Assembly: GCF_025060755.1 (NCBI RefSeq)
Contig: NZ_JANYUY010000006.1
Span: 62,001-126,000, forward strand
Source of the DNA: Paenibacillus doosanensis
GTDB lineage: Bacteria; Bacillota; Bacilli; Paenibacillales; NBRC-103111
Direction of reading: 5' to 3'
DNA: 64,000 nucleotides
The notes beneath the pieces are model-generated. The model searched no databases. It was not told the DNA's origin and saw only the letters and a list, made by a program, of their open reading frames with translations. Position numbers and translations under genes: made by a program. Positions 31,318 to 39,185 of this stretch are shown here, one piece after another. Position 1 is the first letter of the stretch, and every line of letters starts with the position of its first letter.

Positions 31318-31346
31318 AGTATACTATATTCCACATCGACCTTCAA
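31318..31346 (-). promoter_or_regulatory. hpf promoter, SigA type with possible SigH overlap
   Basis: Minus strand -35 TTGAAG (31346-31341), 17 bp, -10 TATACT (31323-31318). The same stretch contains AGGATTT, 14 bp, GGAAT, a match to the SigH pattern AGGAWWT/RGAAT. B. subtilis yvyD uses SigB and SigH, so the SigH reading is plausible. Start site expected near 31311. Confidence 0.55.
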
Positions 31347-31505
31347 AAATCCTTCATGTTTCTCGACAATTTTTCAAAATTTTCTAACAATTTAGTGAAG
31401 TTGTGACAAATGCCACGGCACTCGCGGGCTGCCCGCTGTTGGCACTCTTGTCCAGCCGCTTCGTTTTCCATTAATCCTTCATGGCTGCCAGGAACTTCTG
31501 AATAC
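31347..31505. other. hpf upstream region with GC-rich hairpin
   Basis: The gap upstream of the hpf promoter holds an AT-rich stretch and a nested inverted repeat near 31408-31445 (TGCCA...TGGCA enclosing GCGGGC/GCCCGC). No T-run follows. No gene is seen. Confidence 0.35.
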
Positions 31506-31534
31506 AAAAAAACACCTTGGATCTCTCCAAGGTG
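31506..31534 (-). terminator. Intrinsic terminator of the cold-shock gene
   Basis: The minus-strand 9-bp perfect stem CACCTTGGA/TCCAAGGTG with a 4-nt loop is followed by seven T residues. It starts 59 bp after the stop of the cold-shock gene. Confidence 0.95.
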
Positions 31535-31592
31535 CCGTCGCTGCTAATTGTAATCGATAACCATCTATGCAAGGCCGCTTGGGACCGGATGA

Positions 31593-31790
31593 TTATAGCT
31601 TGATAACGTTAGCCGCTTGTGGACCGCGTGCGCCTTCCACGATATCGAATTCAACCGCTTGGCCTTCTTCCAGCGTTTTGAATCCTTCGGTTTGAATGGC
31701 CGAGAAGTGCACAAATACGTCTCCGCCGTCTTCACGCTCAATGAAACCGTATCCTTTTTCTGCGTTAAACCATTTCACTTTACCTTGCAT
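31593..31790 (-). CDS. Cold-shock protein (CspA/CspB family)
   Basis: Single-stranded nucleic acid chaperone of 65 aa. Both RNA-binding motifs are present: KGYGFIE (RNP1) and DVFVHFSAI (RNP2), after the standard start [14 protein letters not shown] use ATG 31790, which has AAGGGA upstream; an in-frame ATG at 31814 adds eight residues that do not fit the family. It stands alone with its own strong promoter and terminator between the DnaA-box cluster and hpf. Confidence 0.96.
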   Translation of the reverse strand: MQGKVKWFNAEKGYGFIEREDGGDVFVHFSAIQTEGFKTLEEGQAVEFDIVEGARGPQAANVIKL

Positions 31791-31819
31791 GTAAAACATT
31801 CCCTTCATTATCAAATAAC

Positions 31820-31872
31820 TGTGAGAGCGTACTCACAATTCGAATATATCACCCCTCCCTCTCGGATGTCAA
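31820..31872 (-). promoter_or_regulatory. csp promoter and start-site palindrome
   Basis: Minus strand -35 TTGACA (31872-31867, perfect), 18 bp, -10 TATATT (31848-31843). The perfect dyad TGTGAG-N6-CTCACA (31820-31837) covers the expected start site, so it is either an operator or a 5'-end hairpin in the mRNA. Confidence 0.65.
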
Positions 31873-31934
31873 TTATATCCACGCATGTTAGCAAAATATT
31901 TTGAAAATTCGAGTATTAACATCCCGTTAATAAT

Positions 31935-32033
31935 GTATGCACAAAGAAAAACCGCATGGCTGCGCGGTTTTTCGACATTTTCCACCGACTTATCCACAAA
32001 GTTATGCACATTGTCCACATGTTTTGTGCAAAA
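31935..32033. other. Cluster of DnaA-box-like 9-mers
   Basis: Exact matches to TTWTNCACA: TTATCCACA (31990-31998, plus), TTATGCACA (32002-32010, plus) and TTTTGCACA (32033-32025, minus). One-mismatch matches: TTGTCCACA (32011-32019), TTTTCCACC (31978-31986) and GTATGCACA (31935-31943). Three successive plus-strand boxes start exactly 12 bp apart (31978, 31990, 32002) and the next abuts. No gene is present. Likely a DnaA-binding locus that titrates or reloads DnaA; that role is inference. Confidence 0.7.
31948..31971. terminator. Bidirectional terminator beside the DnaA-box cluster
   Basis: The 8-bp stem AAAACCGC/GCGGTTTT encloses an 8-nt loop; T runs are present on both strands. It lies within the box cluster, on the csp side of its dense part, so transcription toward the dense boxes from either side would be stopped. 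Confidence 0.75.
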
Positions 32034-32037
32034 CTAC

Positions 32038-32074
32038 AAAAATCCCTCTCGTTTTATTCACAAGAGGGATTTTT
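32038..32074. terminator. Terminator of the flaG-fliD-fliS-fliT operon
   Basis: The 12-bp stem AAAAATCCCTCT/AGAGGGATTTTT with a 13-nt loop is followed by T residues on both strands. It begins 31 bp past the fliT stop. Confidence 0.92.
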
Positions 32075-32104
32075 CATTTCTTTTTGACGAAACTTACGCC
32101 TTAC

Positions 32105-32479
32105 TCATTTGCGTTTATCAAAAAATGCACCATACGCAGAAGGCGAGCTGCCGTATCCGCCATACTGATCATGTACCGTCTTGCTCTTCTGCAGATTGGC
32201 CATGTCGGCCCCCAGCTTCATTTTCTTACGGGTCATCATAGACAAAATGTTCCTGTCGGCCTCAGCCGCCGGTTGAAGGTAGCGAATCTTCTGTTCCTCC
32301 GAAAAGGCGATTCCCGCTCCAAGCAGCTCGTCAAGACGCTCTATGACACTCTGGCGATGCTCCAGAAGATCGTTCCATTCCTCCGGTTCGGCATCCTCCA
32401 ACAATCGTTTCTGCAGCTGCAAAGTGCATTCCAGCAATTCATTCAACAATGTATCCGGAGAGGCAAAAGTTGCGGTCAA
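32105..32479 (-). CDS. fliT: FliT-like flagellar protein
   Basis: A small all-helical protein of 124 aa with leucine- and glutamate-rich heptads (LLNELLECTLQLQKRLLED; VIERLDELLGAG), the size and position of FliT, the export chaperone that partners FliD. Sequence similarity to enteric FliT is not evident by eye, so the call rests on place directly after fliS. The start is TTG at 32479 behind GAGGAGACTT. It is 15 nt after fliS and last in its operon. A Gly/Tyr/Ser tail (YGGYGSSPSAYG) is unusual. Confidence 0.65.
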   Translation of the reverse strand: MTATFASPDTLLNELLECTLQLQKRLLEDAEPEEWNDLLEHRQSVIERLDELLGAGIAFSEEQKIRYLQPAAEADRNILSMMTRKKMKLGADMANLQKSKTVHDQYGGYGSSPSAYGAFFDKRK

Positions 32480-32494
32480 AAGTCTCCTCTCCTT

Positions 32495-32869
32495 CTACGC
32501 TTTTTGTTTGGATAAAAGAATAGCTTCCTTCCAAGTGTCCCGGAACTGTACGAACAGCCCTTCCATCTCATCCAGAATCGATTCGTCCTTTTGGATATTA
32601 GCTTCTATCATCCGGCGGTTCATATAATCGTACATTAGCATTAACTGCTCCGAGATGGGGTAAGAGCGGTCTAACGTAATCATAAGCTCGCTAATAATAT
32701 CCTGTACGCGCAGACTCGACTGGTTCGCCTTCTCCCATTGTTTCTCCGCCAGAGACGACCTGGCCTGCTTAATAAACTTGATTGCCCCGTTGTAGAGCAT
32801 GAGAGTCAATTCTCCAGGAGTCGCCGTAGTCACTTGATTGTTTTGATATTTCTGAGCAGCTGTAATCAT
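32495..32869 (-). CDS. fliS: Flagellin export chaperone FliS
   Basis: Binds the flagellin C-terminus and prevents early polymerisation; in B. subtilis it also helps FliW release. The 124-aa protein shows the FliS hallmarks: AAQKYQNNQVTTATPGELTLMLYNGAIKF at the N-terminus and an all-alpha core (IISELMITLDRSYPISEQLMLMYDYMNRRM). ATG at 32869. It is 31 nt after fliD. Confidence 0.95.
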   Translation of the reverse strand: MITAAQKYQNNQVTTATPGELTLMLYNGAIKFIKQARSSLAEKQWEKANQSSLRVQDIISELMITLDRSYPISEQLMLMYDYMNRRMIEANIQKDESILDEMEGLFVQFRDTWKEAILLSKQKA

Positions 32870-32900
32870 GATTGATCGCCCCTTATATTTCTTAGCTCGT

Positions 32901-34484
32901 TTATCCTAACTGTTGCGTCAGCCAACTGCTTTGGGAATTTGCCTTGCTCATTGCCGTCTCCATCGCGGTAAACTTCTTCCAATAACGGTCCTCGATGTCC
33001 TGCAGCCGAGCTTGCCAGTCTGAAATTTGTTTGGCAATACTCGTCAAGTCCTTACCCAATACGCTATTATCCGTTAACGCAGCGGCGCTCCCCGCTTTAT
33101 CCGTGATCTTGGTCATGGCATTATTAATCTGATCGTATAGACGCTGCGCCAGTCCGCTTTCGCTATATTTAGTTGCGGAGTCCGTGGACGTGCTCGTTTT
33201 TGTAAACAAATCCATCACGGCCGTACCGTTCTCGGATATCGCCTGACGCAGCTTCGTTTCGTCGATATACAGCTTCCCGTTCTCATAATAGGAGCCCGTC
33301 GTAATTCCGATTTCGCTCAAGTTATTGTGCTTGTCGTCACCGGTCCCCGCGACATCGGAGCTTAGCGCCGTCCGCATTTGCGAGAGCAGCCCCGAGAGGA
33401 TCGGGTCCTGCCGCAGCAGGCCGCTCTTGGCCTTATCTTCCCACTGCTCGACCTGCTTGTCGGTCATCGCTTGTTTCTCTTCATCCAGGAGAGGCTGATA
33501 ATCTCTATACTTGGTTTCGCTGATTTTGCTGTTTAGCTTATCTATGACGTCATTGTACTTGTCTACATACGTTTTAATAGCGTTAAAAATGGCGTCCTCG
33601 TCTTGCTTCACATTAATCTTTGCGAGTCCCTCTTTTTTGAGGTTAAACTCAATTCCGTCAAAAGTAAAGGTTGAGCTGGCGACATTGTAGGTAATGCCGT
33701 TGATTTTGACACTGCCTGGTTCAGCAGCTTTTCCTGCCTTGGAAAAAACATTTGAGTCCTCATCCCAACCATCAACCGTATTTCCCTTAATAATACCAAG
33801 CTTACTTGCAGTGTCAGGATCACTTGTGCCAACGTATATTGCCGAATTACCAGCAGCTGCATTATTGGTCAAAGTAATTGATTTATCGTCCTCAAGATAA
33901 TTTGCTTTGATTCCAGTCTGTGCAGAAACAGCGTTAATTCTTGCTATGACATCAGCAATCGTATCTTCTGCACTTATTTTAATTGCTACCGGTTGTCCAA
34001 CAGTAGAAGTAGTATCGCCATCTTCGGAATCATCCGGGTCACTTGATGCATTGGGGTCAACCGAGCTGAGAGTAATAGTGAAGTCTTTTCCCATTTTCTC
34101 AGATCCATCTGCGAGTTTGGTAGTGAATTTAACGGATGCCGCCTCTGCCGCCTTCGGAAGTTTCGTTACATTTACATTATAAGTAGAGGCGGAAGGAAAT
34201 CCTTTCTGTTTGGCCGTAGCGACAGATTCATCATTAGATGCCATTACTTTTTTCTGAAACGTTCCTTGCAGCTTCATATTCGACGTAGCGCTTCTTAAAT
34301 CTAATAAAAGAGCGTTCATCTCTCTATACTGGTCGCGCTGCCATTCTTCGGTTTGTTTCTTTTGCAACAATTTATTTAACGGAGCACTCTCCGCCTTCAT
34401 CAAGTTTTTGACGATAGAATCCGTATCCAGACCGGAGACCAATCCGCTCATGCGAATGGAGGTTGAACTTGTCGTACTAGCCAT
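32901..34484 (-). CDS. fliD: Flagellar hook-associated protein 2 (filament cap)
   Basis: FliD caps the filament and folds arriving flagellin. The 527-aa protein has the FliD N-terminal domain (IRMSGLVSGLDTDSIVKNLM and EAPLNKLLQKKQTEEWQRDQYREMN-like coiled region), a variable exposed middle at about 110-260 rich in Asp/Ser/Thr, and a conserved C-terminal coiled coil ending WLTQQLG. ATG at 34484 lies 10 nt after flaG. Confidence 0.95.
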   Translation of the reverse strand: MASTTSSTSIRMSGLVSGLDTDSIVKNLMKAESAPLNKLLQKKQTEEWQRDQYREMNALLLDLRSATSNMKLQGTFQKKVMASNDESVATAKQKGFPSASTYNVNVTKLPKAAEAASVKFTTKLADGSEKMGKDFTITLSSVDPNASSDPDDSEDGDTTSTVGQPVAIKISAEDTIADVIARINAVSAQTGIKANYLEDDKSITLTNNAAAGNSAIYVGTSDPDTASKLGIIKGNTVDGWDEDSNVFSKAGKAAEPGSVKINGITYNVASSTFTFDGIEFNLKKEGLAKINVKQDEDAIFNAIKTYVDKYNDVIDKLNSKISETKYRDYQPLLDEEKQAMTDKQVEQWEDKAKSGLLRQDPILSGLLSQMRTALSSDVAGTGDDKHNNLSEIGITTGSYYENGKLYIDETKLRQAISENGTAVMDLFTKTSTSTDSATKYSESGLAQRLYDQINNAMTKITDKAGSAAALTDNSVLGKDLTSIAKQISDWQARLQDIEDRYWKKFTAMETAMSKANSQSSWLTQQLG

Positions 34485-34493
34485 TCAATCCAC

Positions 34494-34871
34494 CTACCTT
34501 TTCTCATCGATTAGTAATCCGATTTTGCTTTTCATCTCAGCAACCATGTCGAGAATCTTTTTGGACGGAATTTCCTTTACGACTTCCTCCGTCTTATTGT
34601 CGACAATTTGCACGTAGTATTCATGCAATTTCTCATGAAGAACGAAGCTTAAGTGCGTATTATTCGGCTGCATCAGCTTGTTCAATGCATCGACGGATTT
34701 CATCAATTCTTGCTTGGCCGCTTCTTTATCCAATGCCGCCGCCGATGTTTCCGTAGCCTCTACCATCTTGATCTCGCCGCGGTCACCCGCGGTCTTAGCC
34801 GTGCTAGGGAATGCAGGATAGGATTGAGGCGTCGTTCCTCCTGCCGAATTCTTGAGCGAAATGTCCATCAT
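34494..34871 (-). CDS. flaG: FlaG family flagellar protein
   Basis: A protein of unknown exact role that affects filament length; 126 aa. The C-terminal FlaG domain reads LSFVLHEKLHEYYVQIVDNKTEEVVKEIPSKKILDMVAEM. The N-terminal half is low in conservation. ATG 34871 (with ATG 34868 next to it) follows GGAGGTCGGT; the GTG at 34883 is within the SD. First gene of flaG-fliD-fliS-fliT behind a SigD-type promoter. Confidence 0.92.
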   Translation of the reverse strand: MMDISLKNSAGGTTPQSYPAFPSTAKTAGDRGEIKMVEATETSAAALDKEAAKQELMKSVDALNKLMQPNNTHLSFVLHEKLHEYYVQIVDNKTEEVVKEIPSKKILDMVAEMKSKIGLLIDEKR

Positions 34872-34902
34872 ACCGACCTCCACTTGGCATCTATTACTAT
34901 TA

Positions 34903-34930
34903 GTATCGGAAGGAAGAGAGGTTTAGTTTA
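34903..34930 (-). promoter_or_regulatory. Candidate SigD promoter of flaG-fliD-fliS-fliT
   Basis: Minus strand TAAA (34930-34927), 16 bp, TCCGATAC (34910-34903), close to the SigD pattern TAAA-N15-GCCGATAT. The same TAAA-N16 geometry recurs at hag and flgM. Confidence 0.65.
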
Positions 34931-34974
34931 GGGGGAATGTGAAAAATAAGAATTAATCTAGTTTTCTTCTAAAG

Positions 34975-35007
34975 AAAACAAAAAGATCCTAGGGAATCTA
35001 GGATCTT
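34975..35007 (-). terminator. Intrinsic terminator of hag
   Basis: The minus-strand 10-bp perfect stem AAGATCCTAG/CTAGGATCTT with a 5-nt loop is followed by TTTTTGTTTTC, 18 bp past the hag stop. Confidence 0.93.
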
Positions 35008-35024
35008 CTTGTAAACCGTTAAGA

Positions 35025-36704
35025 TTAACGAAGCAATTGAAGAACGCCTTGCGGTTGTTGGTTCGCTTGCGCCAACATAGCTTGTGCAGCTTGAGCCAAG
35101 ATATTGTTTTTCGTTTGCTCCATCATTTCTTTCGCCATATCAACGTCACGGATACGGGATTCAGCAGCCGTCAAGTTCTCGGAGGAAGTTCCCAAGTTGT
35201 TGATCGTATGCTCCAAACGGTTTTGAACAGCACCCAGTTTGGAACGCTCGCTGGATACTTTATTAATTGCGCTATCAAGCACTTTGATTGCAGCAGAAGC
35301 GCCTTCTTTAGTGGAAATGTCAAGAGCTGCTTCAGCTTTTACATCGTTAGTGCCATTAGTAACCGTATTTTCTTTAGTAAAGCCAGCTTGACCAGCATTA
35401 CCGGTGATTCCAAGAGCTGCGGAACGCATGTCGCCGATTGTCAAGGACATCGATTGACCAGAGTTCGCACCGATTTGGAATTTAGTGGAGAAGCCAGAAC
35501 CTTGTGCACCAGGTCCCACGACTTGTTCGATATTTCCAACCGTATCATTAGCAGCATCAACGCCAATAGCGTTCAATACTGCTCCAGTTCCTTCTTCAAG
35601 TTTAATATCCTTGCCGGTTTCTGAAATAAACTGAACTTTATTATCTGCAGAAAGTGAAGCAGTTACTTTATCTGAAAGCCCTGCTTCTTGTAATGCAGCA
35701 TTCAAATCTTTAATCAAATCTTGTGCGGCTGCTTTTGCAACATTGGTATCAGCGTTTGCAGTGTCATACGTTTTTCCTTCTTTTAAAGTAACAGTTACTG
35801 CACTTTCGCTACCTACAGTTACTTTAAAAGTAGAGTTTGCGGTAATAGTGTTAGAAGTACCACCATCACCTAATGCTGTTCCGCCTTCAATACCATGTCG
35901 TTCGACAGTTGTTGGCAACCCTGTATTCGATTTGGGATTTGTTCCTGTGATTCCAAGAGCAGTAGCACCAGCCGAATCAAATTCTATATTGCTAGTTGCT
36001 CCAGAAGACTTTGCAGTAAATGTAAAAATCCCACCTGACTCAGTTATATCAACCAAATCAGAAAGCTTAACTCCACCAGCTGTTACATTTCCTAAGTTTG
36101 CTACAGCATTAGCTCCATTAAAAGCTGGGGTTGTTGCACCATCACTTAGATCTACACCAGTTAGATCAAAAGTTGTGCCGTCAACTGTAATTTTTCCTCC
36201 TGCAATAGATGGAGCAGTAACAGCTGTGTCTGAAGTAAGCTTAGCACTAGTAGCTTTAGAAATCTTAGCACCGTCAGCAGAACCAATACCGCCGTTCAAC
36301 AACTTTTGAGTATTGAACTCAGTCGTATTGCCGATACGGTTGATTTCAGAAGTCAATTGGTTCATTTCGTCTTGCAGTGCGTTACGGTCAGTATCCGTGT
36401 TCGTTCCGTTCGCGGATTGAGTAGCCAATTCGCGCATACGTTGCAAGATGCTGTGAGTTTCGTTCAATGCGCCCTCAGCTGTTTGGATCAAAGAGATGCC
36501 GTCTTGAGCGTTGCGGCTAGCTTGGTCCAAACCGCGGATTTGGCCGCGCATTTTTTCGGAGATTGCCAGACCTGCAGCATCGTCGCCAGCGCGGTTGATG
36601 CGAAGACCGGAAGACAATTTCTCGATGTTTTTGTTCGTGTTAGCTGTGTTGATGGACAATTGGCGGTGTGTGTTGAGCGCCGCAATATTGTGGTTGATAA
36701 TCAT
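35025..36704 (-). CDS. hag: Flagellin
   Basis: Main filament subunit, exported by the flagellar type III system. The 559 residues have conserved ends, D0/D1: N-terminal [17 protein letters not shown]...[23 protein letters not shown] and C-terminal [14 protein letters not shown]...[17 protein letters not shown]. The middle (about 150-440) is a long variable Thr/Gly/Ala-rich insert, making it much larger than B. subtilis Hag (about 304 aa); this is the surface-exposed domain. ATG at 36704 follows AAGGAGGAAGAAAC. SigD promoter and CsrA sites lie in the leader. The variable part has lower GC than the ends. Confidence 0.98.
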   Translation of the reverse strand: MIINHNIAALNTHRQLSINTANTNKNIEKLSSGLRINRAGDDAAGLAISEKMRGQIRGLDQASRNAQDGISLIQTAEGALNETHSILQRMRELATQSANGTNTDTDRNALQDEMNQLTSEINRIGNTTEFNTQKLLNGGIGSADGAKISKATSAKLTSDTAVTAPSIAGGKITVDGTTFDLTGVDLSDGATTPAFNGANAVANLGNVTAGGVKLSDLVDITESGGIFTFTAKSSGATSNIEFDSAGATALGITGTNPKSNTGLPTTVERHGIEGGTALGDGGTSNTITANSTFKVTVGSESAVTVTLKEGKTYDTANADTNVAKAAAQDLIKDLNAALQEAGLSDKVTASLSADNKVQFISETGKDIKLEEGTGAVLNAIGVDAANDTVGNIEQVVGPGAQGSGFSTKFQIGANSGQSMSLTIGDMRSAALGITGNAGQAGFTKENTVTNGTNDVKAEAALDISTKEGASAAIKVLDSAINKVSSERSKLGAVQNRLEHTINNLGTSSENLTAAESRIRDVDMAKEMMEQTKNNILAQAAQAMLAQANQQPQGVLQLLR

Positions 36705-36708
36705 GTTT

Positions 36709-36800
36709 CTTCCTCCTTGAAGTTCGTAACCCCACATCCTTGTGGAGCAGCTTATTATGAGAAGAGGAGGAGCTAGGTCGGCCGCCCTATCCTCCTTCTC
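36709..36800 (-). promoter_or_regulatory. hag leader: CsrA-binding hairpins
   Basis: The leader RNA holds CCACAAGGATGTGG (36745-36732), a stem CCACA/TGTGG presenting AGGA in the loop, identical to the CsrA consensus core ACARGGAUGU. A second site overlaps the SD: CTTC-AAGGAG-GAAG (36722-36709). A long 5' hairpin (36800-36759) lies right after the expected start site. CsrA bound at both sites would block hag translation, as known in B. subtilis. Confidence 0.8.
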
Positions 36801-36812
36801 GCTCTACTATAT

Positions 36813-36840
36813 ATATCGAACTAGACCGGGCTAAAGTTTA
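36813..36840 (-). promoter_or_regulatory. Candidate SigD promoter of hag
   Basis: Minus strand TAAA (36840-36837; TAAACTTT), 16 bp, TTCGATAT (36820-36813), against TAAA-N15-GCCGATAT. The predicted start near 36806 gives a leader of about 100 nt. Confidence 0.7.
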
Positions 36841-36869
36841 TAGCAATTTTGATTTTTTTCGCGAGGATC

Positions 36870-37097
36870 TTACAATTTTTTCAACAACTTCTTCAATGTT
36901 TCCAAATTAGCGACGGCACCCGACGCTTCTTCATTCGATTCCTTCAGAGCCGAGTAGATCTCCTTACGCAATATTTGCTGCTGCTTGGGTGCCGCGACGC
37001 CGATCTTCACCGCATCTCCCTCGGTGCCAAGCACTATAATCTCGATCTGATCTCCGATCATGATCGATTCCCCCGGTTTTCTCGAAAGTACGAGCAT
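36870..37097 (-). CDS. csrA: Carbon storage regulator CsrA
   Basis: A homodimeric RNA-binding translational repressor of 75 aa. Begins MLVLSRKPGESIMIGDQIEI; the RNA-binding surface VLSRK and the C-terminal helix are present, with a C-terminal extension (NLETLKKLLKKL) as in Bacillus, where FliW binds. Only 3 nt separate it from fliW, so translation is coupled. Target: the hag leader directly downstream. Confidence 0.97.
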   Translation of the reverse strand: MLVLSRKPGESIMIGDQIEIIVLGTEGDAVKIGVAAPKQQQILRKEIYSALKESNEEASGAVANLETLKKLLKKL

Positions 37098-37100
37098 CGA

Positions 37101-37556
37101 CTACGCCCCCCCGCTGCCGCCGACCGCGGCCATCATCTCGGATAATTTATGCTTCGTCCGGTAAGGGGAGCTATGCAGAATAATTTGTTTCCCCTTCCTT
37201 GTGTACTGATTAATAATTATCGGCGCCAGCAGGTTGAGCGTCGTCTCCTGCACATCCTCATGGGCCGTGACAATCGACCATACTTGAACCTGCTCTTCGG
37301 AACCTATCTCCAGCTCGGCCAAGTCCGCTTCTTCGAGTTTAAACTCATATTTTTTACATACATAGAACGGGTCGATCATCAGAAAATGAAGCCGCGCTTC
37401 CTCCACCGATTGCAAATAAGCGATGGGCTCCTCCGCATCCTGTCGGATGACAATATATTGACGGCATCCTTCGAATCCCGGGATGCCATTAGCAAACGTA
37501 ACAATATCCTCTTCTTCATAGCCAATTTGCCCCAACATGGCAGTTTCTAGCAGCAT
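37101..37556 (-). CDS. fliW: Flagellar assembly factor FliW
   Basis: FliW binds Hag or CsrA in a partner switch: when flagellin is secreted, free FliW removes CsrA from hag mRNA. The 151-aa protein contains the FliW core (IVTFANGIPGFEGCRQYIVI; FLMIDPFYVCKKYEFKLEEADLAEL; NLLAPIIINQYTRKGKQIIL). The ATG at 37556 has AAAGGA rather far upstream. A hairpin at 37594-37620 separates it from the upstream gene. Confidence 0.95.
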   Translation of the reverse strand: MLLETAMLGQIGYEEEDIVTFANGIPGFEGCRQYIVIRQDAEEPIAYLQSVEEARLHFLMIDPFYVCKKYEFKLEEADLAELEIGSEEQVQVWSIVTAHEDVQETTLNLLAPIIINQYTRKGKQIILHSSPYRTKHKLSEMMAAVGGSGGA

Positions 37557-37593
37557 TGATCACAACGTCCTTTCTTTTGATAAATACAAAACG

Positions 37594-37620
37594 AGCTATA
37601 GCCGTTAAGCAGCTATAGCT
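37594..37620 (-). terminator. Terminator-like hairpin before fliW
   Basis: Perfect 9-bp arms AGCTATAGC/GCTATAGCT with a 9-nt loop, followed on the minus strand by CGTTTTGTATTTAT. It lies between the YviE-like gene and fliW and may partly attenuate operon read-through into fliW-csrA. Confidence 0.5.
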
Positions 37621-37634
37621 TCATGATATAGTTA

Positions 37635-38216
37635 TTACCTTTTCGTGTCGATCGAGGGCGGGATAAATTCCACCGAAGCATACTGCTTCATATAAATATC
37701 CAGCTTCCCCCGCTGGTAGTGGATTTTTGGCGGGTTCACCGTCACATGGTGTTCGACATGAGCAGGCGTGTATTGAATATCTACCTTCGCGGGTTGATAG
37801 CTCATATCTATATTATCCAGCGACGCATCCCCCATATACATGTATTCGTAGAAATCGATGTCCTTCGTGCTCTCCTTGGCCAACGCGGAGAATGCATTCT
37901 CGCCCGTCTGTATCGCCGCCATCCGGTTGCCGTCCTCGACAATCTTGGCAATCCCCTGCAGAGCGATATTTTTGCATTCCGAGTAAATCCGGCTGAACGC
38001 CTCCAGACTCGGTCCGAATCCCAACGCATCATGCCATTTGCTATTATCGATGGACAACTGCCCCGGCTGGGTGTGCATGTCAAGCCTGGACGGGGTCGTT
38101 GTCAGCTCTTGGATCGCTCGGGGCTGCTCGATATCCCACTGTCCCATGTCAGCATCGATACCGATCTGCGCATATTGCTGTCTGATCTGAAGCTGCGGAA
38201 CCGAGGAGATACTCAT
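37635..38216 (-). CDS. yviE: YviE-like flagellar-locus protein (DUF6470)
   Basis: A 193-aa cytoplasmic protein of unknown function with no signal peptide. The N-terminus LQIRQQYAQIGIDADMGQWDIEQPRA and the C-terminal beta-rich half (VDIQYTPAHVEHHVTVNPPKIHYQRG) are typical of the family found between flgL and fliW in Bacillaceae. ATG at 38216 follows AGGAGGGGGCTAAG, 12 nt after flgL, so translation is coupled. The symbol is by synteny with B. subtilis yviE. Confidence 0.8.
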   Translation of the reverse strand: MSISSVPQLQIRQQYAQIGIDADMGQWDIEQPRAIQELTTTPSRLDMHTQPGQLSIDNSKWHDALGFGPSLEAFSRIYSECKNIALQGIAKIVEDGNRMAAIQTGENAFSALAKESTKDIDFYEYMYMGDASLDNIDMSYQPAKVDIQYTPAHVEHHVTVNPPKIHYQRGKLDIYMKQYASVEFIPPSIDTKR

Positions 38217-38228
38217 CTTAGCCCCCTC

Positions 38229-39143
38229 CTAACGCAAGAAATCGACTAAGCTTGCGCTAATAATTTTGGCGCCGACGGATAAGGAAGCCTGATAGACGTT
38301 CTCGTCCGTCTTCAAATTCGTGATCACTCCGGACATATCTGCATCCTCCGTTTTCGATTGAAGGGATTGCAGGTTCACGCTAATATCCTCCAACCGGGAC
38401 TGCGCCAGCTCAATCCGGTTCGTTCTCGCCCCTACGTCCGCACGAGCTTGCAGAAATTTATCGTTTTGCGTATCGATCCGGCCGATAATGGTGCTGACCC
38501 CTGCCGTATCTCCGCTGCTAAGCGCGGCCGACAAATCCTGCAGCACTTTGAAAATGTTGTCGTTCGTACCGGGATTAGCGGGATCGTCGGCATCGCCGAA
38601 TACTTGATTCCCCGGAATATTCGCGGAGATGCGAACGCCTGTCCCGATCTCAAAGTTAATATCCGACGTATCGACCTTATCCGTAGCAGCCGTCTCTTCC
38701 GTATACGGCGCCTTATCCGTCATTTGACCGTTGAACACATATTTGCCGTTGAACTGGCTGTTTCCGATCGTAACCATCTGGGAGTATAACTGGTCGACCT
38801 CACTCTTGATGGAGTCCAGCGCCTGCTGCGGATTCGTATCGTTGGCGCCGTTCACCGCCAGCTCCCGCACGCGCTGAATGACGCTGTTCGCTTGGCCCAG
38901 CATCGAATCGGTATAATCGAGCCAGGAAATCGCGGCATCGACATTGCTTTCATACTGATCGTTCGCCGACACTTCACTGCGATAGCGCAAAGAGAAGCTG
39001 ATGCCGACCGGATCATCCGAAGGCTTGTTAATTTTACGTCCCGTCGAAAGCTGATTCTGGTGTTCGTTCATCCGGTTCAAGTTCGTATTAATATTGCGCA
39101 GCAGCTGGTTATTAAGCATCCCCTGCGTCACTCTCATCGTCAT
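38229..39143 (-). CDS. flgL: Flagellar hook-associated protein 3
   Basis: Junction protein between hook and filament. The 304 residues show flagellin-like ends: RVTQGMLNNQLLRNINTNLNRMNEHQNQLSTGRKINKPSDDPVG at the N-terminus, and a C-terminal coiled coil (ISVNLQSLQSKTEDADMSGVITNLKTDENVYQASLSVGAKI). Start at ATG 39143 (or ATG 39137). It follows flgK by 42 nt. Confidence 0.95.
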   Translation of the reverse strand: MTMRVTQGMLNNQLLRNINTNLNRMNEHQNQLSTGRKINKPSDDPVGISFSLRYRSEVSANDQYESNVDAAISWLDYTDSMLGQANSVIQRVRELAVNGANDTNPQQALDSIKSEVDQLYSQMVTIGNSQFNGKYVFNGQMTDKAPYTEETAATDKVDTSDINFEIGTGVRISANIPGNQVFGDADDPANPGTNDNIFKVLQDLSAALSSGDTAGVSTIIGRIDTQNDKFLQARADVGARTNRIELAQSRLEDISVNLQSLQSKTEDADMSGVITNLKTDENVYQASLSVGAKIISASLVDFLR

Positions 39144-39185
39144 TGTATATCGTCACCTACTTCCATAGTATGAAGCGCCTTCGGT

